Positions 44,755 to 55,596 are shown, counted from the first letter of the stretch. The stretch is 64,000 nucleotides of DNA from Corydoras sp. C115 (GCA_019802505.1 JAFMOC010000727.1:62501-126500); one strand, 5' to 3'. Notes: generated by a model not told the origin, from the letters alone. A program made the numbers and translations.

Positions 44755-44850
44755 TAAATAGTGTGTGAGTGTGTGCCAAGTGATGGATCGCCATCCCGTC
44801 CTGGATGTTTCCACCCAGCCCCCGAAACGTTCTCCCCCAGTACCCTATAA
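44755..44850 (+). mobile_element. V-SINE, 3' part of the split copy
   Basis: GTGTGTGAGTGTGTGCCAAG, GTGATGGATCGCCATCC and CCGAAACGTTCTCCCCC continue the V-SINE interrupted at 44,535. The tail is lost after ACCCTATAAAACC. Confidence 0.8.
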
Positions 44851-45404
44851 AACCATTATTCGGTCAAGATAAAAAGATGAGATAAGAAATTAGTTAATTA
44901 GGATATTGATGATTTATGGGGCGTTGGCAGTTCAGCGAGTTAGATGACGATCACAGATAGTTGTGTCTCGTCCAATCGGCGCCGTCTTCCCTTATTCAGG
45001 CATCAGCAAACTGTCCAGGTGCACATGTGGAAATTGGAAATGACTTTGGTTTGCATGGCGCACCTTACGGCATAAAAATAAACCTATCGCCTGCTGTGTC
45101 CCCATTAAATCAGTTTTTTTCAATACACATTGTTTTATACACACGGATCAGATCCTCCGACTAATGAGAACATCATTAAGTAAAATCACACTCATTACAT
45201 GAGCAGATTAAAGAACTTCCATTCCGGATTCAGATAAAAGTTCTTTTGAAAGTCCCGGCTTCGCTCTGGTAAAGCACAAATCTCATTTCATTATCTTTCC
45301 AGTGTGCAGAAGATCCTGATTGGTTCCTCTGTGTACAGGCAGCGTATTTCGGGAGCCGCGTGGTATTTACGTTTACATTATATTTATATTTGGTCAATGG
45401 CAGA
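44851..45404. other. Unique sequence
   Basis: Nothing recognised. Confidence 0.35.
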
Positions 45405-45751
45405 TGGGTGGCTTAGTGGTTTAGCATGTTCTCCTCTCAGCACTAGGGATTCCCAGTTCGAATCCCCATCTGGGTGGAGTTTCCATGTTCTCCCCGTGTC
45501 CGAGTGGGTTTCCTCCGGGTTCTCCGGTTTCCTCCCGCAGTCCAAAAACATGGATCAAGTCGATTGAATTCTCAAAATTGCCCCATATAGAACGTGTCTG
45601 TGTGTGTGAGTGAGTGAGTGTGTGCCCAGCGATGGATTGCACCCTGTCCTGGGTGTATCTGCCCAGCGCCCGAGACGTTCTCCCCTGGATGGGCATGGGG
45701 AACCCCACCGCGACCCTAACAGAGGATAAAGCGGGAGATAATGGATGAATG
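45405..45751 (+). mobile_element. V-SINE, near full length, young
   Basis: Begins GGGTGGCTTAGTGG (first head bases missing). B box changed to AGTTCGAATCCC. The 3' end GATAATGGATGAATGA is intact and the C-tract is short (ACCCCACCGCGACC), as in the copy at 1835-2019. Confidence 0.94.
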
Positions 45752-45846
45752 ATCAAACAAATTTTAAGAAAACGGGGATTTTTTTAAGCGTGGGATCCGT
45801 CCTCATCCGTCCCGGGGACATGTTTTTAGGAGGCAGACTCCAAACA

Positions 45847-45944
45847 TTGTCGAAATATTGTACAATTTCTACAAAGAATGGGAACGACGGAGAACGGGAG
45901 GTCCTGGCGGCTGCCGTAGGTGTCCCAATACGTTTGTGAATGAA
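45847..45944 (-). repeat. Unnamed dispersed repeat A, copy 1
   Basis: The reverse complement, starting ACAAACGTATTGGGACACC, matches 56,572-56,660 with about four mismatches in 85 bases. The ACAAACGTATTGGGACACC start recalls a repeat widespread in otophysan fishes. The flanks differ between the copies. Confidence 0.85.
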
Positions 45945-45957
45945 TGAATGAATGAAT

Positions 45958-46103
45958 ACAGGGTTGGCCACAGCGCCCCCTGGAGCAATCAGGGTTGAGG
46001 GCCTTGCTCGAGGAACCACATTGGAAACTCCAGTGGAGATGGGATTCAAACCTACGACCTTCAGACTGATAACCCAACACTAACCACTGACCTACCACGC
46101 CCT
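45958..46103 (-). mobile_element. Second SINE family, tail-less
   Basis: Inverted body AGCGCCCCCTGGAGCAATC, GGGCCTTGCTCGAGGAACC, B box as GGGATTCAAACC, head CTGACCTACCACGCC. Confidence 0.84.
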
Positions 46104-46821
46104 ATGGTGTGTTGCTGGATTCAAACCACGAATGAGCCAACCCCCATGATGCTCCAGTGGACCGTCTCTGCGGAATCATCAACACACTCTACCAAAAAAC
46201 CCTTAAACATATAATGAAATGAAGTGAAGTGTGGATTATAATGTCGCTTAATGAGTTTAAATTAATTTGGGAATTGGATGGGCTCGTGTTGAAAACGGCA
46301 TTTTTTATTTTTTTTTAATTTTTTTTTTTGGCACGCGGCATGTTTTCGAATATTAATTTGTAATATTAATAAATAATTAGTTTCCGACAAAAAAAAAACA
46401 AAAAACGAAGTGACGCCTCCATGTCGGTTGAGAGCTTGGCTCGTGGGTGCCGCGGTGGCATCCGGGTGTAACGGAGACTTGATCTCACAACCTAATGATT
46501 AATAATCCGGAGTCGTTAGCACCACGGCGCTTCATTACGTTTAATGCGTAATGCGACGATAAGACCCTGAGCTAAAAATTAATTGCCTGCTGTTACCCAC
46601 GCCGTGGTTTATCATTGTGGTCTTGAGAGTATAAAACTCGTGCAGTCAGAGGATTATGGGGATTGTCCTCGTCCTGGTGAGAGCAGATTGTACTCGGGAC
46701 TCGGGGAGACGCTTCGCGTTCGCCGTCGTTCATCCGAAATGAGGCGCGAGTTAAAGAACGACGTAGAGCCAGTCGGTTAGGAAGCCGCAAGAAAATCTAT
46801 AATTACATTCCTCTACACAGT
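46104..46821. other. Unique sequence
   Basis: T- and A-runs at 46,300-46,400. 46,535-46,660 has AT-rich cores (TAAAAATTAATTGCC, GGTTTATCATTGTGG) and may be conserved. Nothing coding. Confidence 0.35.
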
Positions 46822-46940
46822 CAGTCCCCTCAGCTGTCCTCTGATCATCAGGACCATGGACAGAGCCGTTAATATTAGGGTGGTGGATGATGCTCAGTAC
46901 TGCAGTGACCCTGACGTGGTGGTGCAGGTGTGTTAGAACC
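46822..46940 (+). repeat. Unamplified copy of the repeat behind the 31-bp array
   Basis: TGTCCTCTGATCATCAGGAC, CATGGACAGAGC, then a single ATTAGGGTGGTGGATGATG, then CTCAGTACTGCAGTGACC and GTGGTGGTGCAGGTGTG. Its order equals left flank, one unit and right flank of the large array at 11.9-15.4 kb. Confidence 0.8.
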
Positions 46941-47012
46941 CTGTATCCCCTTTCCACATTTTTTTTAGTTCTTCACAAATAAAGAATAATTAAAAATGAA
47001 TAATTTGAACCT

Positions 47013-47336
47013 GGGGCGGCACGGTGGCTCTCAGTGCTGTTCGAATCCCCATCTGGGTGTAGTTTGCATGTTCTCCCCGTGTCCGCGTGGGTTCCCTCCG
47101 GGTTCTCCGGTTTCCTCCCACAGTCAAAAAACATGGATCAAGGTCAATTGAGTTCTCCAAATTGCCCCATATAGAGTGTGTCTGTGTGAGTGAGTGTGTG
47201 CCCAGCGATGGATTGGCGCCCTGTCCTGGGTGTATCTGCCCCGCGCCCGAGACGTTCTCTCCTGGATGGACATGGGGAACCCCCCCCCAACCATAATAGA
47301 GGAGAAAAGCGGGAGATAATGAATGAATAAATAAAT
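47013..47336 (+). mobile_element. V-SINE, tandem array member 1
   Basis: Head GGCGGCACGGTGGCTCTCAG has a deletion that joins the A box to the region before the B box. Preceded by AATTTGAACCTGG at 47,002-47,014. Tail GATAATGAATGAATAAATAA. Confidence 0.93.
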
Positions 47337-47349
47337 AATTTGAACCTGG

Positions 47350-47686
47350 GGCGGCACGGTGGCTTAGTGGTTTGGCATGTTCGCCTCTCAGTGCTGTTCG
47401 AATCCCCATCTGGGTATAGTTTGCATTTTCTCCCCGTGTCCGTGTGGGTTCCCTCCGGGTTCTCCGGTTTCCTCCCACAGTCAAAAAAAACATCGATCAA
47501 GGTCTCCAAATTGCCCCATATAGAGTGTGTGTGTGTGTGTGTGTGTGTGAGTGAGTGTGTGCCCAGCGATGGATTGGTGTCCTTTCCTGGGTGTATCTGC
47601 CCAGCGCCCGAGACGTTCTCCCCTGGATGGACATGGGGAACCCCCCCGCGACCCTAATAGGGGATAAAGCGGGAGATAATGAATGA
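47350..47686 (+). mobile_element. V-SINE, tandem array member 2
   Basis: Preceded by the identical linker AATTTGAACCTGG (47,337-47,349). Intact A box, B box shortened (GCTGTTCGAATCCCC) as in member 1. TG spacer expanded. The shared B-box deletion indicates members 1 and 2 are duplicates. Confidence 0.94.
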
Positions 47687-47697
47687 ATTCGAACGTG

Positions 47698-48030
47698 GGG
47701 CGGCACAGTGATTGGCATGTTCGCCTCAGTGCTGGGGATCCAGGTTTAAATCCCAATCTAAAAGAAGTTTCCATGTCCTCCCCGTGACCAATGTGGGTTT
47801 CCTCTGGGTTCTCCGGTTCTCCAGAGTCCAAAAACATGGATTTAAGTAAATTAAATGCTCTCAATTGTCCCCAAATAAAGTGTGCTTATGTGTGTGTGTA
47901 TGTATGTCCAGTGATAGATTGGCATCCTGTTCCGGCTGTATCTGCCCCCAAAAAATCTACCCCTGGATGGGCATGGAGAACCCCCCCCCCACGACCATAG
48001 TAGAGGATGAAGCGGATGAATGAATGAATG
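47698..48030 (+). mobile_element. V-SINE, tandem array member 3
   Basis: Linker GAATTCGAACGTGG, head GGCGGCACAGTGATTGGC, B box AGGTTTAAATCCC, old-type ATTTAAGTAAATTAAATGC, tail (GAAT)n. More diverged than members 1 and 2. Confidence 0.88.
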
Positions 48031-48283
48031 AATTTGAATCTAAACACAATGGCTTGGTGATTGGCATGTTATCCGTTGATCAAATCCCAATCTGGGTGGA
48101 GTTTGCATGTTCTCCCAATGTCTGTGTAGGTATCCTCCCACAGTCCAAAAACATGAATTCAAGGTAAATTGAAAATCTGAATTGCCCCATATAGAGTATG
48201 AGTAAGAGTATCTATGTCTACTGTATGTGTGTGTATGTGAGTATACCCAGTGATAGATTGCCCCCCCTGTAATGGGTGGAATC
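48031..48283 (+). mobile_element. V-SINE, tandem array member 4, 3'-truncated
   Basis: Linker AATTTGAATC, head AATGGCTTGGTGATTGGC, same GATTGGC joint as member 3, old signature, ends at GATAGATTGCCCCCCCTG. Confidence 0.85.
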
Positions 48284-48832
48284 AGCGGAATTTTGCTCCC
48301 CCCACCACCCCCTCAATATTTTTAAAATAAAGTGCTTATTGATATGCTGTGCTGCTACTTCAAAGGGAAAAAATAAAAAGGGAAAGAAAGAAAGAAAGAA
48401 AGCAAGCAGGTTGATGTCAGAGAAGAGCGATGTTTGGCTGGAAAGCATGAGCGTCATTAACATAATGAGGAAATTTGATAAATCTTCCACAGGTGTTTTC
48501 GCCGCCAAGAAATATGCCTCGGCGCTCGGCGACCTTCCCTGCGAGCTAAGTAGGGAAATCCTGTTAATCACTCATACTTGCCAGCTTATGTTTGCAAGCC
48601 TGTTTGAGGAGCAAAGAAAGAGGAAATTGATGGCCGCTCGCTGGCAGGAGGCGGCGAAATCTGTTCCTGGACCAGATTCATCATTCTATCTGTGTATGCT
48701 CGCGGAACGCAGTCTGCTGCGGCGCTGACTAACTCCGAGCGCCGAGGCGGTTGACTTCGTCGCCGTACGTATTGTGCGGCGACTGCACAACAAACTGCCT
48801 GGCCGCTCAAGGAGGACGAGTCCCCCACTGAG
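48284..48832 (+). other. Unique sequence with a 150-codon frame of doubtful status
   Basis: An ATG frame 48,276-48,728 is open, with the later part (from 48,417) reading MSEKSDVWLESMSV... and ending RSLLRR. It contains a (GAAA)n stretch and no domain I know. AACATAATGAGGAAATTTG resembles conserved non-coding DNA. I do not call a gene. Confidence 0.25.
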
Positions 48833-48985
48833 TCTCGGTCCTCACAAGCTTTCTTCCTTAAATAACATAACAGAGTTTTGTCTTGCCGCCGTCGCTTCGT
48901 CTCGCTCTTTGGGGGTTTAAAGGCTTTTCATTCTGTAAAGCTGCTTTGTGACGATGTTCTGATGTAAAAAGCACGACAGAAATAA
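48833..48985 (-). repeat. Unnamed dispersed repeat B, copy 2
   Basis: The reverse complement of copy 1 at 27,168-27,320: GTCCTCACAAGCTTTCTTCC, GAGTTTTGTCTTGCCG and CTTTGGGGGTTTAAAGGC occur in mirror order. Confidence 0.8.
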
Positions 48986-49002
48986 ATAACTTGAACAAAC
49001 GG

Positions 49003-49349
49003 AGGCGGCACGGTGGCATAGTGGTTTAGCATGTTCTCCTCTCAGCGCTAGGGAGTCCCGGTTCGAATCCCCATCTGGGTGGAGTTTCCATGTCCTCCCC
49101 GTGTCCGCGTGGGTTTCCTCCGGGTTCTCCGGTTTCCTCCCACAGTCCAAAAACGTGGATCAAGTTAATTGAGTTCTCCAAATTGCCCCATATAGAGTGT
49201 GTGTGAGTGAGTGTGTGTCCAGCGATGGATTGGCGCCCTGTCCTGGGTGTATTTGCCCAGCGCCCGAGTCGTTCTCCCCTGGATGGGCATGGGGAACCCC
49301 ACTGCGACCCTAATAGAGGATAAAGCGGGTGATAATGAATGAATGAATG
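49003..49349 (+). mobile_element. V-SINE, full length, 10-bp TSD, young
   Basis: Head AGGCGGCACGGTGGCATAGTGG, intact B box and core, tail (GAAT)n. Perfect direct repeats GAACAAACGG at 48,993-49,002 and 49,350-49,359. Confidence 0.97.
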
Positions 49350-49359
49350 GAACAAACGG

Positions 49360-49464
49360 CGCACCAAAACTCCCGGAAACGCCGTTACGGCACGATGTCG
49401 GGAACCGGATGAATTTAGGCCAATGACTGCCAGCTTTGGATTGGAGAATAGGGGAGGGGGGTAT

Positions 49465-49509
<45 letters not shown>

Positions 49510-49553
49510 GGCTTATAATAGTCCACTCTTGAGTTTTTCGTTTCCCTTTCCAG
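49360..49553. other. Unique sequence with (TG)n
   Basis: (TG)n of about 20 units at 49,468-49,507, then a pyrimidine-rich tract ending TTTCCCTTTCCAG at 49,553. Confidence 0.6.
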
Positions 49554-49664
49554 CAGAAAGTGGACGACCCGGAGGTGGTGTGCTCGTCGGCGCCGACGCG
49601 GTGCGATGCGTGTGTAATTGACGGCGAGCGGTGTGTAGGACCAGATCCCCGAGAGCAATTATGA
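49554..49664 (+). CDS. Candidate 3'-terminal coding exon, gene unknown
   Basis: Directly after TCGTTTCCCTTTCCAG, a strong acceptor-like tract, a frame of 36 codons reads QKVDDPEVVCSSAPTRC then DACVIDGERCVGPDPREQL and stops at TGA (49,662-49,664). AATAAA follows at 49,667. Four Cys are spaced as in a small zinc or disulfide unit, but I recognise no family. With no upstream exon in view, chance is a serious alternative. Confidence 0.2.
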   Translation, partial: QKVDDPEVVCSSAPTRCDACVIDGERCVGPDPREQL

Positions 49665-50004
49665 ATAATAAAGGAGGCGAAATGTTTATACGCGGAAAGA
49701 AACGAGGCCAGCCAAGTCCGAGTCGGGTGTACCCGCGTCACCTTCAAGCGTCTGATCGCGTTTCTCGGCACAAGACAATCCCCAGTGTTGAGTTTTAACA
49801 GCTGTGACCGGCACTCATCTGTGACCGGCCCGGCGTTCGTTTAAAGAACGTACGTGCTGATTTAATAAAGCAAAGGTTAAACGCGTTCGGCACGAAAAAC
49901 TCCCGCTTCACTGCTCGGCGGGAAAACTCTCTTGGGCGTTTTTTTATTTATTTTATTTTATTCAATTTTTTTATTTTTTACATTTATTTATTTATTTATT
50001 TTTC
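49665..50004. other. Unique sequence ending in T-rich run
   Basis: (TTTA)n-like stretch 49,938-50,003 leads into the TSD of the next SINE. Nothing else recognised. Confidence 0.45.
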
Positions 50005-50015
50005 AATTACACCTC

Positions 50016-50363
50016 GAGGCAGCACGGTGACTTAGTGGTTTAGCACGTTTGCATCTCAGCTCTAGGGATTCCCGGTTCGAATCCCCATCTGGGTGGAGTT
50101 TGCATGTTCTCCCCGTGTCCACGTGGGTTTCCCCCGGGTTCTCCGGTTTCCTCCCACAGTCCAAAAACATGGATCAAGTCATTTGAGTTCTCCAAATTGT
50201 CCCATATAGAGTGTGTGTGTGTGTGTGTGTGTGAGTGAGTGTGTGTCCAGCGATGGATTGGCGTCCTGTCCTGGTTGTATCTGCCCAGCGCCCGAGACGT
50301 TCTCCCCTGGATGGGCATGGGCATGGGGAACCCCCCGCGACCCTAATAGAGGATAAATGAATG
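50016..50363 (+). mobile_element. V-SINE, full length, 11-bp TSD
   Basis: Head GAGGCAGCACGGTGACTTAG has one A-box change. Perfect direct repeats AATTACACCTC at 50,005-50,015 and 50,364-50,374. GGGCAT is duplicated in the 3' block. Young signature but with the GTTTGCATG core state. Confidence 0.97.
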
Positions 50364-50374
50364 AATTACACCTC

Positions 50375-50767
50375 TGTTTATAAGAATCATTTCACCATCG
50401 GCAGAAATTTGTGGACGACCTAAAAGTCAAGCCATGACCAACAAGTTACTGTTGTGGTATTGTAGTATTGACGGCTGCGGCGGTACAGTAGGGTTCTAAC
50501 AGCTCCTGCACCTCTTTGAGAGCGTTCTATAATATTTCGGAGCATGTCCAAGGGAAGTTTTGCCCGTTTCAGGGTTAGGTTGTCACAAAACAGACAAAAT
50601 GAGGATTGGAGAGTGTGCCTGACACGGGGACTGGATTTATTCGCTCTTAATTGCGTCCGACGCGCCGTGACCGCTGATACCTGCACTCAAACCATCAGCA
50701 GAACGCAGAACCTAGTTACAATTCATTGCCCTCCGAGTCGACGGCGTGTTTATTGACATGGCGTTAT
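50375..50767. other. Unique sequence
   Basis: Nothing recognised. Confidence 0.35.
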
Positions 50768-50890
50768 TACAGCCGTACGTTCTCTCTAAGCAGCTCCAGA
50801 CCTGAACCATTGAACCTGAGCAACAATGGAAAGGAAAATCATTTCGTTTCAAAAGAAAGAATCCTTGTGAGGACCGAGGATCCGTGGCGC
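50768..50890 (+). repeat. Unnamed dispersed repeat B, copy 3, degraded
   Basis: CGTACGTTCTCTCTAAGCAG, AACAATGGAAAGGAAAATC and AAAGAATCCTTGTGAGGACC follow the order of copies 1 and 2, but the middle is diverged. Confidence 0.55.
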
Positions 50891-51198
50891 AGCGGTCGAG
50901 TTTGTTAACTCGATCAACTGTAGATGAATCGATTCGCTTCAGTCATTAAGTTCGGCTGAAAATCCCTCTGATTCGCTGTGAGAGCGAAGAAGCTCCGTGG
51001 ACTTTGCACTAAGACCCTGGCAGAACCGCAAAACTCGCCGGTCCAATCGAAATCGAGGTCCTGTCCATCAGAATAAGTTGTCTGAGGTCGACATGAGTTT
51101 ATTCCAATCATCTGCCTGACCCAGAACGTGTCCACGACCCACGGCTGCTCTAACCCATGTTCTCATGGATCCTGCTTTGTGCCGTGTCATCATGAAAC
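50891..51198. other. Unique sequence
   Basis: Nothing recognised. Confidence 0.35.
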
Positions 51199-51209
51199 AG
51201 AACTAAATT

Positions 51210-51570
51210 CATTCATTCATTCATTCATTATCTTCAGCTTTATCCTCTATTAGGGTCCCGGGGGGGGGGGGGGTTCCCCATGCCCATCCAGGGGAGAACG
51301 TCTCGGGCGCTGGGCAGATACACCCAGGACAGGGTGCCAATCCATCACTGGGAACACACTCACTCACACAGACACACTCTATATGGGGCAATTTTGAGAA
51401 TTCAATTGACTTGATCCATGTTTTTGGACTGTGGGAGGAAGCCGGAGAACCCGGAGGAAACCCATGCAGACACAGGGAGAACATGGAAACTCCACCCAGA
51501 TGGGGATTCGAACCGGGAATCCCTAGCGCTGAGAGGAGAACATGCTAACCACTAAGCCACCATGCCACCC
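51210..51570 (-). mobile_element. V-SINE, full length, 11-bp TSD
   Basis: Tail (CATT)n to head CACCATGCCACCC. Flanks AGAACTAAATT (51,199-51,209) and AGAACTTAATT (51,571-51,581) match 10 of 11. G-tract of about 15. Confidence 0.95.
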
Positions 51571-51590
51571 AGAACTTAATTAATTAAATT

Positions 51591-51937
51591 CATTCATTCA
51601 TTCATTATCTTCCGCTTTATCATATATTAGGGTCGTGGGGGGGTTCCCCATGCCCATCCAGGGGAGAACGTCTCGGGCGCTGGGCAGATACACCCAGGAC
51701 AGGCGCCAATCTATCGCTGGTCACACATTCACTCACATAGACACACACGGGGCAATTTTAAGAACTCAATTGACTTGTTCCATGTTTTTTGGACTGTGGG
51801 AGGAAACCGGAGAACCCGGAGGAAACCCACGCGGACACGGGGAGAACATGGAAACTCCACCCAGATGGGGATTCGAACCGGGAATCCCTAACGCTGAGAG
51901 GAGAACATGCCTAACCACTAAGCCACCGTGCCGCCTT
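51591..51937 (-). mobile_element. V-SINE, full length, adjacent to the previous copy
   Basis: Tail starts 20 bp after the previous element. Flanks TAATTAATTAAATT (51,577-51,590) and TAAATAACTAAATT (51,938-51,951) match 12 of 14 as a probable TSD that overlaps the TSD of the earlier insertion. Confidence 0.94.
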
Positions 51938-51951
51938 TAAATAACTAAATT

Positions 51952-53245
51952 AAGCTTCGTAATGTAATATTATTATGAACAGAACCACAAAGCCGTATTA
52001 ATAAGCCTTTAAAGTGTTGAAATTTAAAATTGCCCCTTAATGATTATGAGCGAGTGGACTCGGGACCTGCCAGCTGGACTAGGGAGTGAGCATCTGAGCT
52101 CGCTGCTGACTTTACCAAGTGCCCTAATCTACAGAGAGACTTAAGGACGGCGCGTTACTGACTGTTCTCTTATTTTATTTTTTTTAGTACGAGTTGAAGT
52201 AGACACGTTCGTGCCACGGCGCGCTCGAGCCATTAATTATTAGGCATAAAGTCTTGGAGGTTGATGAACGAGTCCTCGGTTTGGAGGGATTTCCGCCCAA
52301 ATTAATCTAATAACTTTTTAATGTCTTTTGGAGACGTGCCGATCGGCGCACCTGCCGCTTTACTCCAAACAGCCATGAGTGAGAACGTAACGGTGCCAGG
52401 GTTGCCAGATCGGGTGTAACTTTTTTTGTATCGGATAACGCCTGACTGATTATAAAGGAGTTTTGATATTAAAATATTAATAATGGGGTAATTAAATACA
52501 CATTTATAATCCATCCATCCTGCAACAGCGCCATTTATCTTATAGTTACACGTCGTTGTCAATAGTAAACAATAACTAGTAGGTGGATGTGTCTAATGGA
52601 GCGTGAGTGGATACGGGGTTTAAACTCCGTCTCTGTGGTGGGTGGAGGAGACATAAAGAACAATTTGAGGGACGTTTAACTAAACGGTTCTTTAGTGTGG
52701 TGCAAACAATTAGAATTTTCACGGAACAGAGAACAAAATGTTCCTGATACGTGTGCCCTCCACGTTGCTCCGCTAAAAATACACTTAATTATAAAGTGCA
52801 GTTTATTACAATTATGAAGAGCGAATGCTCTCTGTATTGTTCTGCCAGGGACAAATGAGGAACCATGTGGAACCATACTGAGCTTTTGACTTCTTTATGT
52901 TTTCTGTAGCTCGAATTGCTGCAGGGTATTTTTTTAATTTTTTTTTTTTTCTTCAGTGTCTCACTTCGTAATATTTCGTTAAGACAGCCAGAACCGGTGT
53001 CTTCAAGAGAAGTAGGGTTTATACTCTCGCGTGAGGTCACGGTCAAACCTGGACGTGCATGGAGAGAACATACGGTTAAACATGAAACTCTGAGCTGTGC
53101 AGCGACCCCGTGTCACGGTGTCCACGGCACCGTCCGAGACAAATGCGGATCTTATTACACATGGTTGTTCACCTTAAGTAGCTCGAACATGTGACAAACA
53201 AAGCATCATGTTGTCAGAAACGGCGTTTCACCACTTTACCCCCGA
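51952..53245. other. Unique sequence
   Basis: 52,030-52,050 and 52,225-52,250 carry AT cores (CTTAATGATTATGAGC, CCATTAATTATTAGGC). CCAGGGTTGCCAGAT at 52,396 echoes the end motif of the candidate element at 27,424. T-run at 52,928-52,951. No gene recognised. Confidence 0.35.
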
Positions 53246-53560
53246 CGACCATCAGTTAAAGGTGTGGTGTTAAAGGCGAGCCCCCTTAACTGAGTACTCT
53301 TTAGGTTCTTCAGAAGTTGCATAATGTACAAAAATACTTAAAAAACTGAGCTTTTACTGAGTGTTTTTTTTTTTTTTATGTGTCGTGTTCACCATGATGT
53401 AGATGTTGACCATCAGTTGAAGGTGAGCCCCCTTAACTGAATACTCTTTATGTTCTTCAGAAGTGCCCAATGTACAAAGACACTTAAAAATGGAGCTTTT
53501 ATGGAGTGCTTTTTTTTAAAGGGAGGCCCCCTTAACTGAATACTCTGCAGGTTCTGTCTC
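53246..53560. repeat. Imperfect three-copy tandem repeat
   Basis: GACCATCAGTTAAAGGTG (53,247) and GACCATCAGTTGAAGGTG (53,408) start two units, and CCCCTTAACTGAATACTCT words occur at about 53,282, 53,429 and 53,527. Units include AATGTACAAA, GAGCTTTTA and a T-run. Unit lengths fall from about 147-160 to about 97 bp. Confidence 0.85.
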
Positions 53561-55257
53561 CTTTAAGCTGGATTGCCATTGCTACGCTGCCATACTTTTA
53601 CAAAAAAACAAATCAGACCAACAAAAAATACCTCAATTAAATAAATACTTAACGCACCGAACATTTCCAACGACCTCCTGACCCCACTCTCCCATGCCCC
53701 GCCCCTTTCCTCAATCACGTCTTGCGGCCGGGTGCTGTGTGTTCTATTTTCGATGCTTTTATTAATGTTCATGTTCTGTTTGGGGGAATGCGGGTTGCAA
53801 GGATGGTTGTGGGGGGGTGGGGCTGTATTGGGTGTTGCCATTCAGGGGAAACTTGTTTGTCAAGTAATAAAATAAAAGAGTAATCTCTATGAACATGGCA
53901 ACCCAACGCCAAGGCTTTTCTATACTGATTCCACAAAATTAACCTGACGAGTGCAAACGGGTTTCAACATTAAAGCCTTTAAAAAAAAAGATAGTCCTGG
54001 TCGATCGCGCCGACCCCTCCACTGGAAAAAAAAAAATTAGATCCCGGGTCAGAAAAGTGTCGTAGAGCTTTTCCAATAAAGCTTTCCTTTGATGTTTTTG
54101 AGAGTCCGTATCCTGTAATCATAATCATAATAATCCTGAATATTATGATTCGTGCTTTTAAAGCCATGTTGGAGGTTCGGTTCGCGCCCCGTGATGGTGC
54201 GTTTCAGCCATTTCTGTACCCAGTGTGTGGTTGTGTTTGCGGCCCGACTCTGAATGGGTCTGCTGAGTGCCTCTTTTTAATATATTTTTTGTGTTGGCGT
54301 GGCGCGTCTGAATAAATGCCACTCCGTCTCCGAATGCGACCGCTGCGGCTTTCCAAACCCGGGAAAAAACAATAGAGCGGGACTGAATAAGAAGCATTAG
54401 AAAGTAAAAAGCAGGCACCGTGAAGGCCGAGAGCAGGCGAGGAGGTCGCGGGAAGCATTACGTGTCACGGAGATAATTAAAGAATAAAAAAAAAGGGGTA
54501 TTTTATATATTAAAAAGGGAACAGCAGAGCGCGGCGGGATCATTAGGACTCTGTCCATAATGTAAACCTTACCCGAGCCCTTGTAGCCCCGAGGGCTCTG
54601 AAAGCACTGCTCCAATTTGACCCTCTCCGCCGAGCGAGCGAGCGAGAGAGAGAGAGAGAGAGAGCGAGCGAGACGGAGAGTAATACGAGTCCAGAAGAAA
54701 TGTGTTCAGTAGTAGCTGTTAAATGAGTCAGAACTGCGAGCAGGTCCCATCAGGCCAGCTGGCTCAGGTAAATGGCATTTTTACCCAGCCACATGAGACC
54801 AGGCTGATTCAACATGCACTTAACGGTGCCTCCTAGAGGACCCGTGTCACCTCTCGGAACATGTAATAGTAGCTGTCAGCCGCGAGCGGCGAGGACTGTT
54901 TGCTGTTAGCGCTCGACCCCTAAGTCGTTTTGTTTTAAAACGCTCGTCAAAACTGCCGTTTATCCCAAATACCGTAAGACGTGCCGAATTTGCGCGGAGA
55001 GGAGCTGCAACGAATCGCGCGCCGGAACTGGACGTTTCCCGTTTGAACTGTCCGGGAACTTTAGAACCAGGTCCGGGTCGAGACGGTCCGTGATCGGCGC
55101 CACCTCACCTACAGATGGACTGTTGTGGTTCTACGGTTTCCAGGTTTCAGACCCATTATCAAACCAAAACGCTTACGTTTCGTCTCCTAACAACATGCGG
55201 CAAACACCAATCAGGTGTGAGTGTGTATTAATGCAATAGGGTACGAGAGGGCGTGGC
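53561..55257. other. Unique sequence
   Basis: A (GCGA)(GA)n run lies at 54,633-54,672. 54,690-54,860 (CATCAGGCCAGCTGGCTCAG, GTAAATGGCATTTTTACCC) resembles conserved non-coding DNA. Nothing coding. Confidence 0.35.
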
Positions 55258-55596
55258 ATTCATTCATTAATTAATTATCTTCCGATTTTATCCTCTATTA
55301 GGGTCGAGGTGGGGTTCCCCATGCCCATCCATGGGAGAACGTCTCGGGCGCTGGGCAGATCTATCTAGCAATCTATCGCTGGGCACACACTCACTCACAC
55401 ACACACTCTATATGGGGCAATTGGGAGATTTCAATTCACCTTGATCCATGTTTTTGCACCGTGGGAGGAAACCGGAGAACCCGGAGGAAACCCACGTGGA
55501 CACGGGGAGGACATGGAAACCCAGATTGGGATTCAAACCGGGATTATCTAGCACTGAGAGGAGAACATGCCAATCACTAAGCCCCACCGTGCCACA
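55258..55596 (-). mobile_element. V-SINE, full length
   Basis: Tail ATTCATTCATTAATTAATTA to head CCACCGTGCCAC. The G-tract is only GGGGTT. Inverted B box changed to GGATTCAAACCGG. Confidence 0.93.

Noticed and set aside
48276..48728. 150-codon forward frame
   Set aside because: Starts in SINE-derived and GAAA-repeat sequence; no domain or splice evidence. Kept only as a note.
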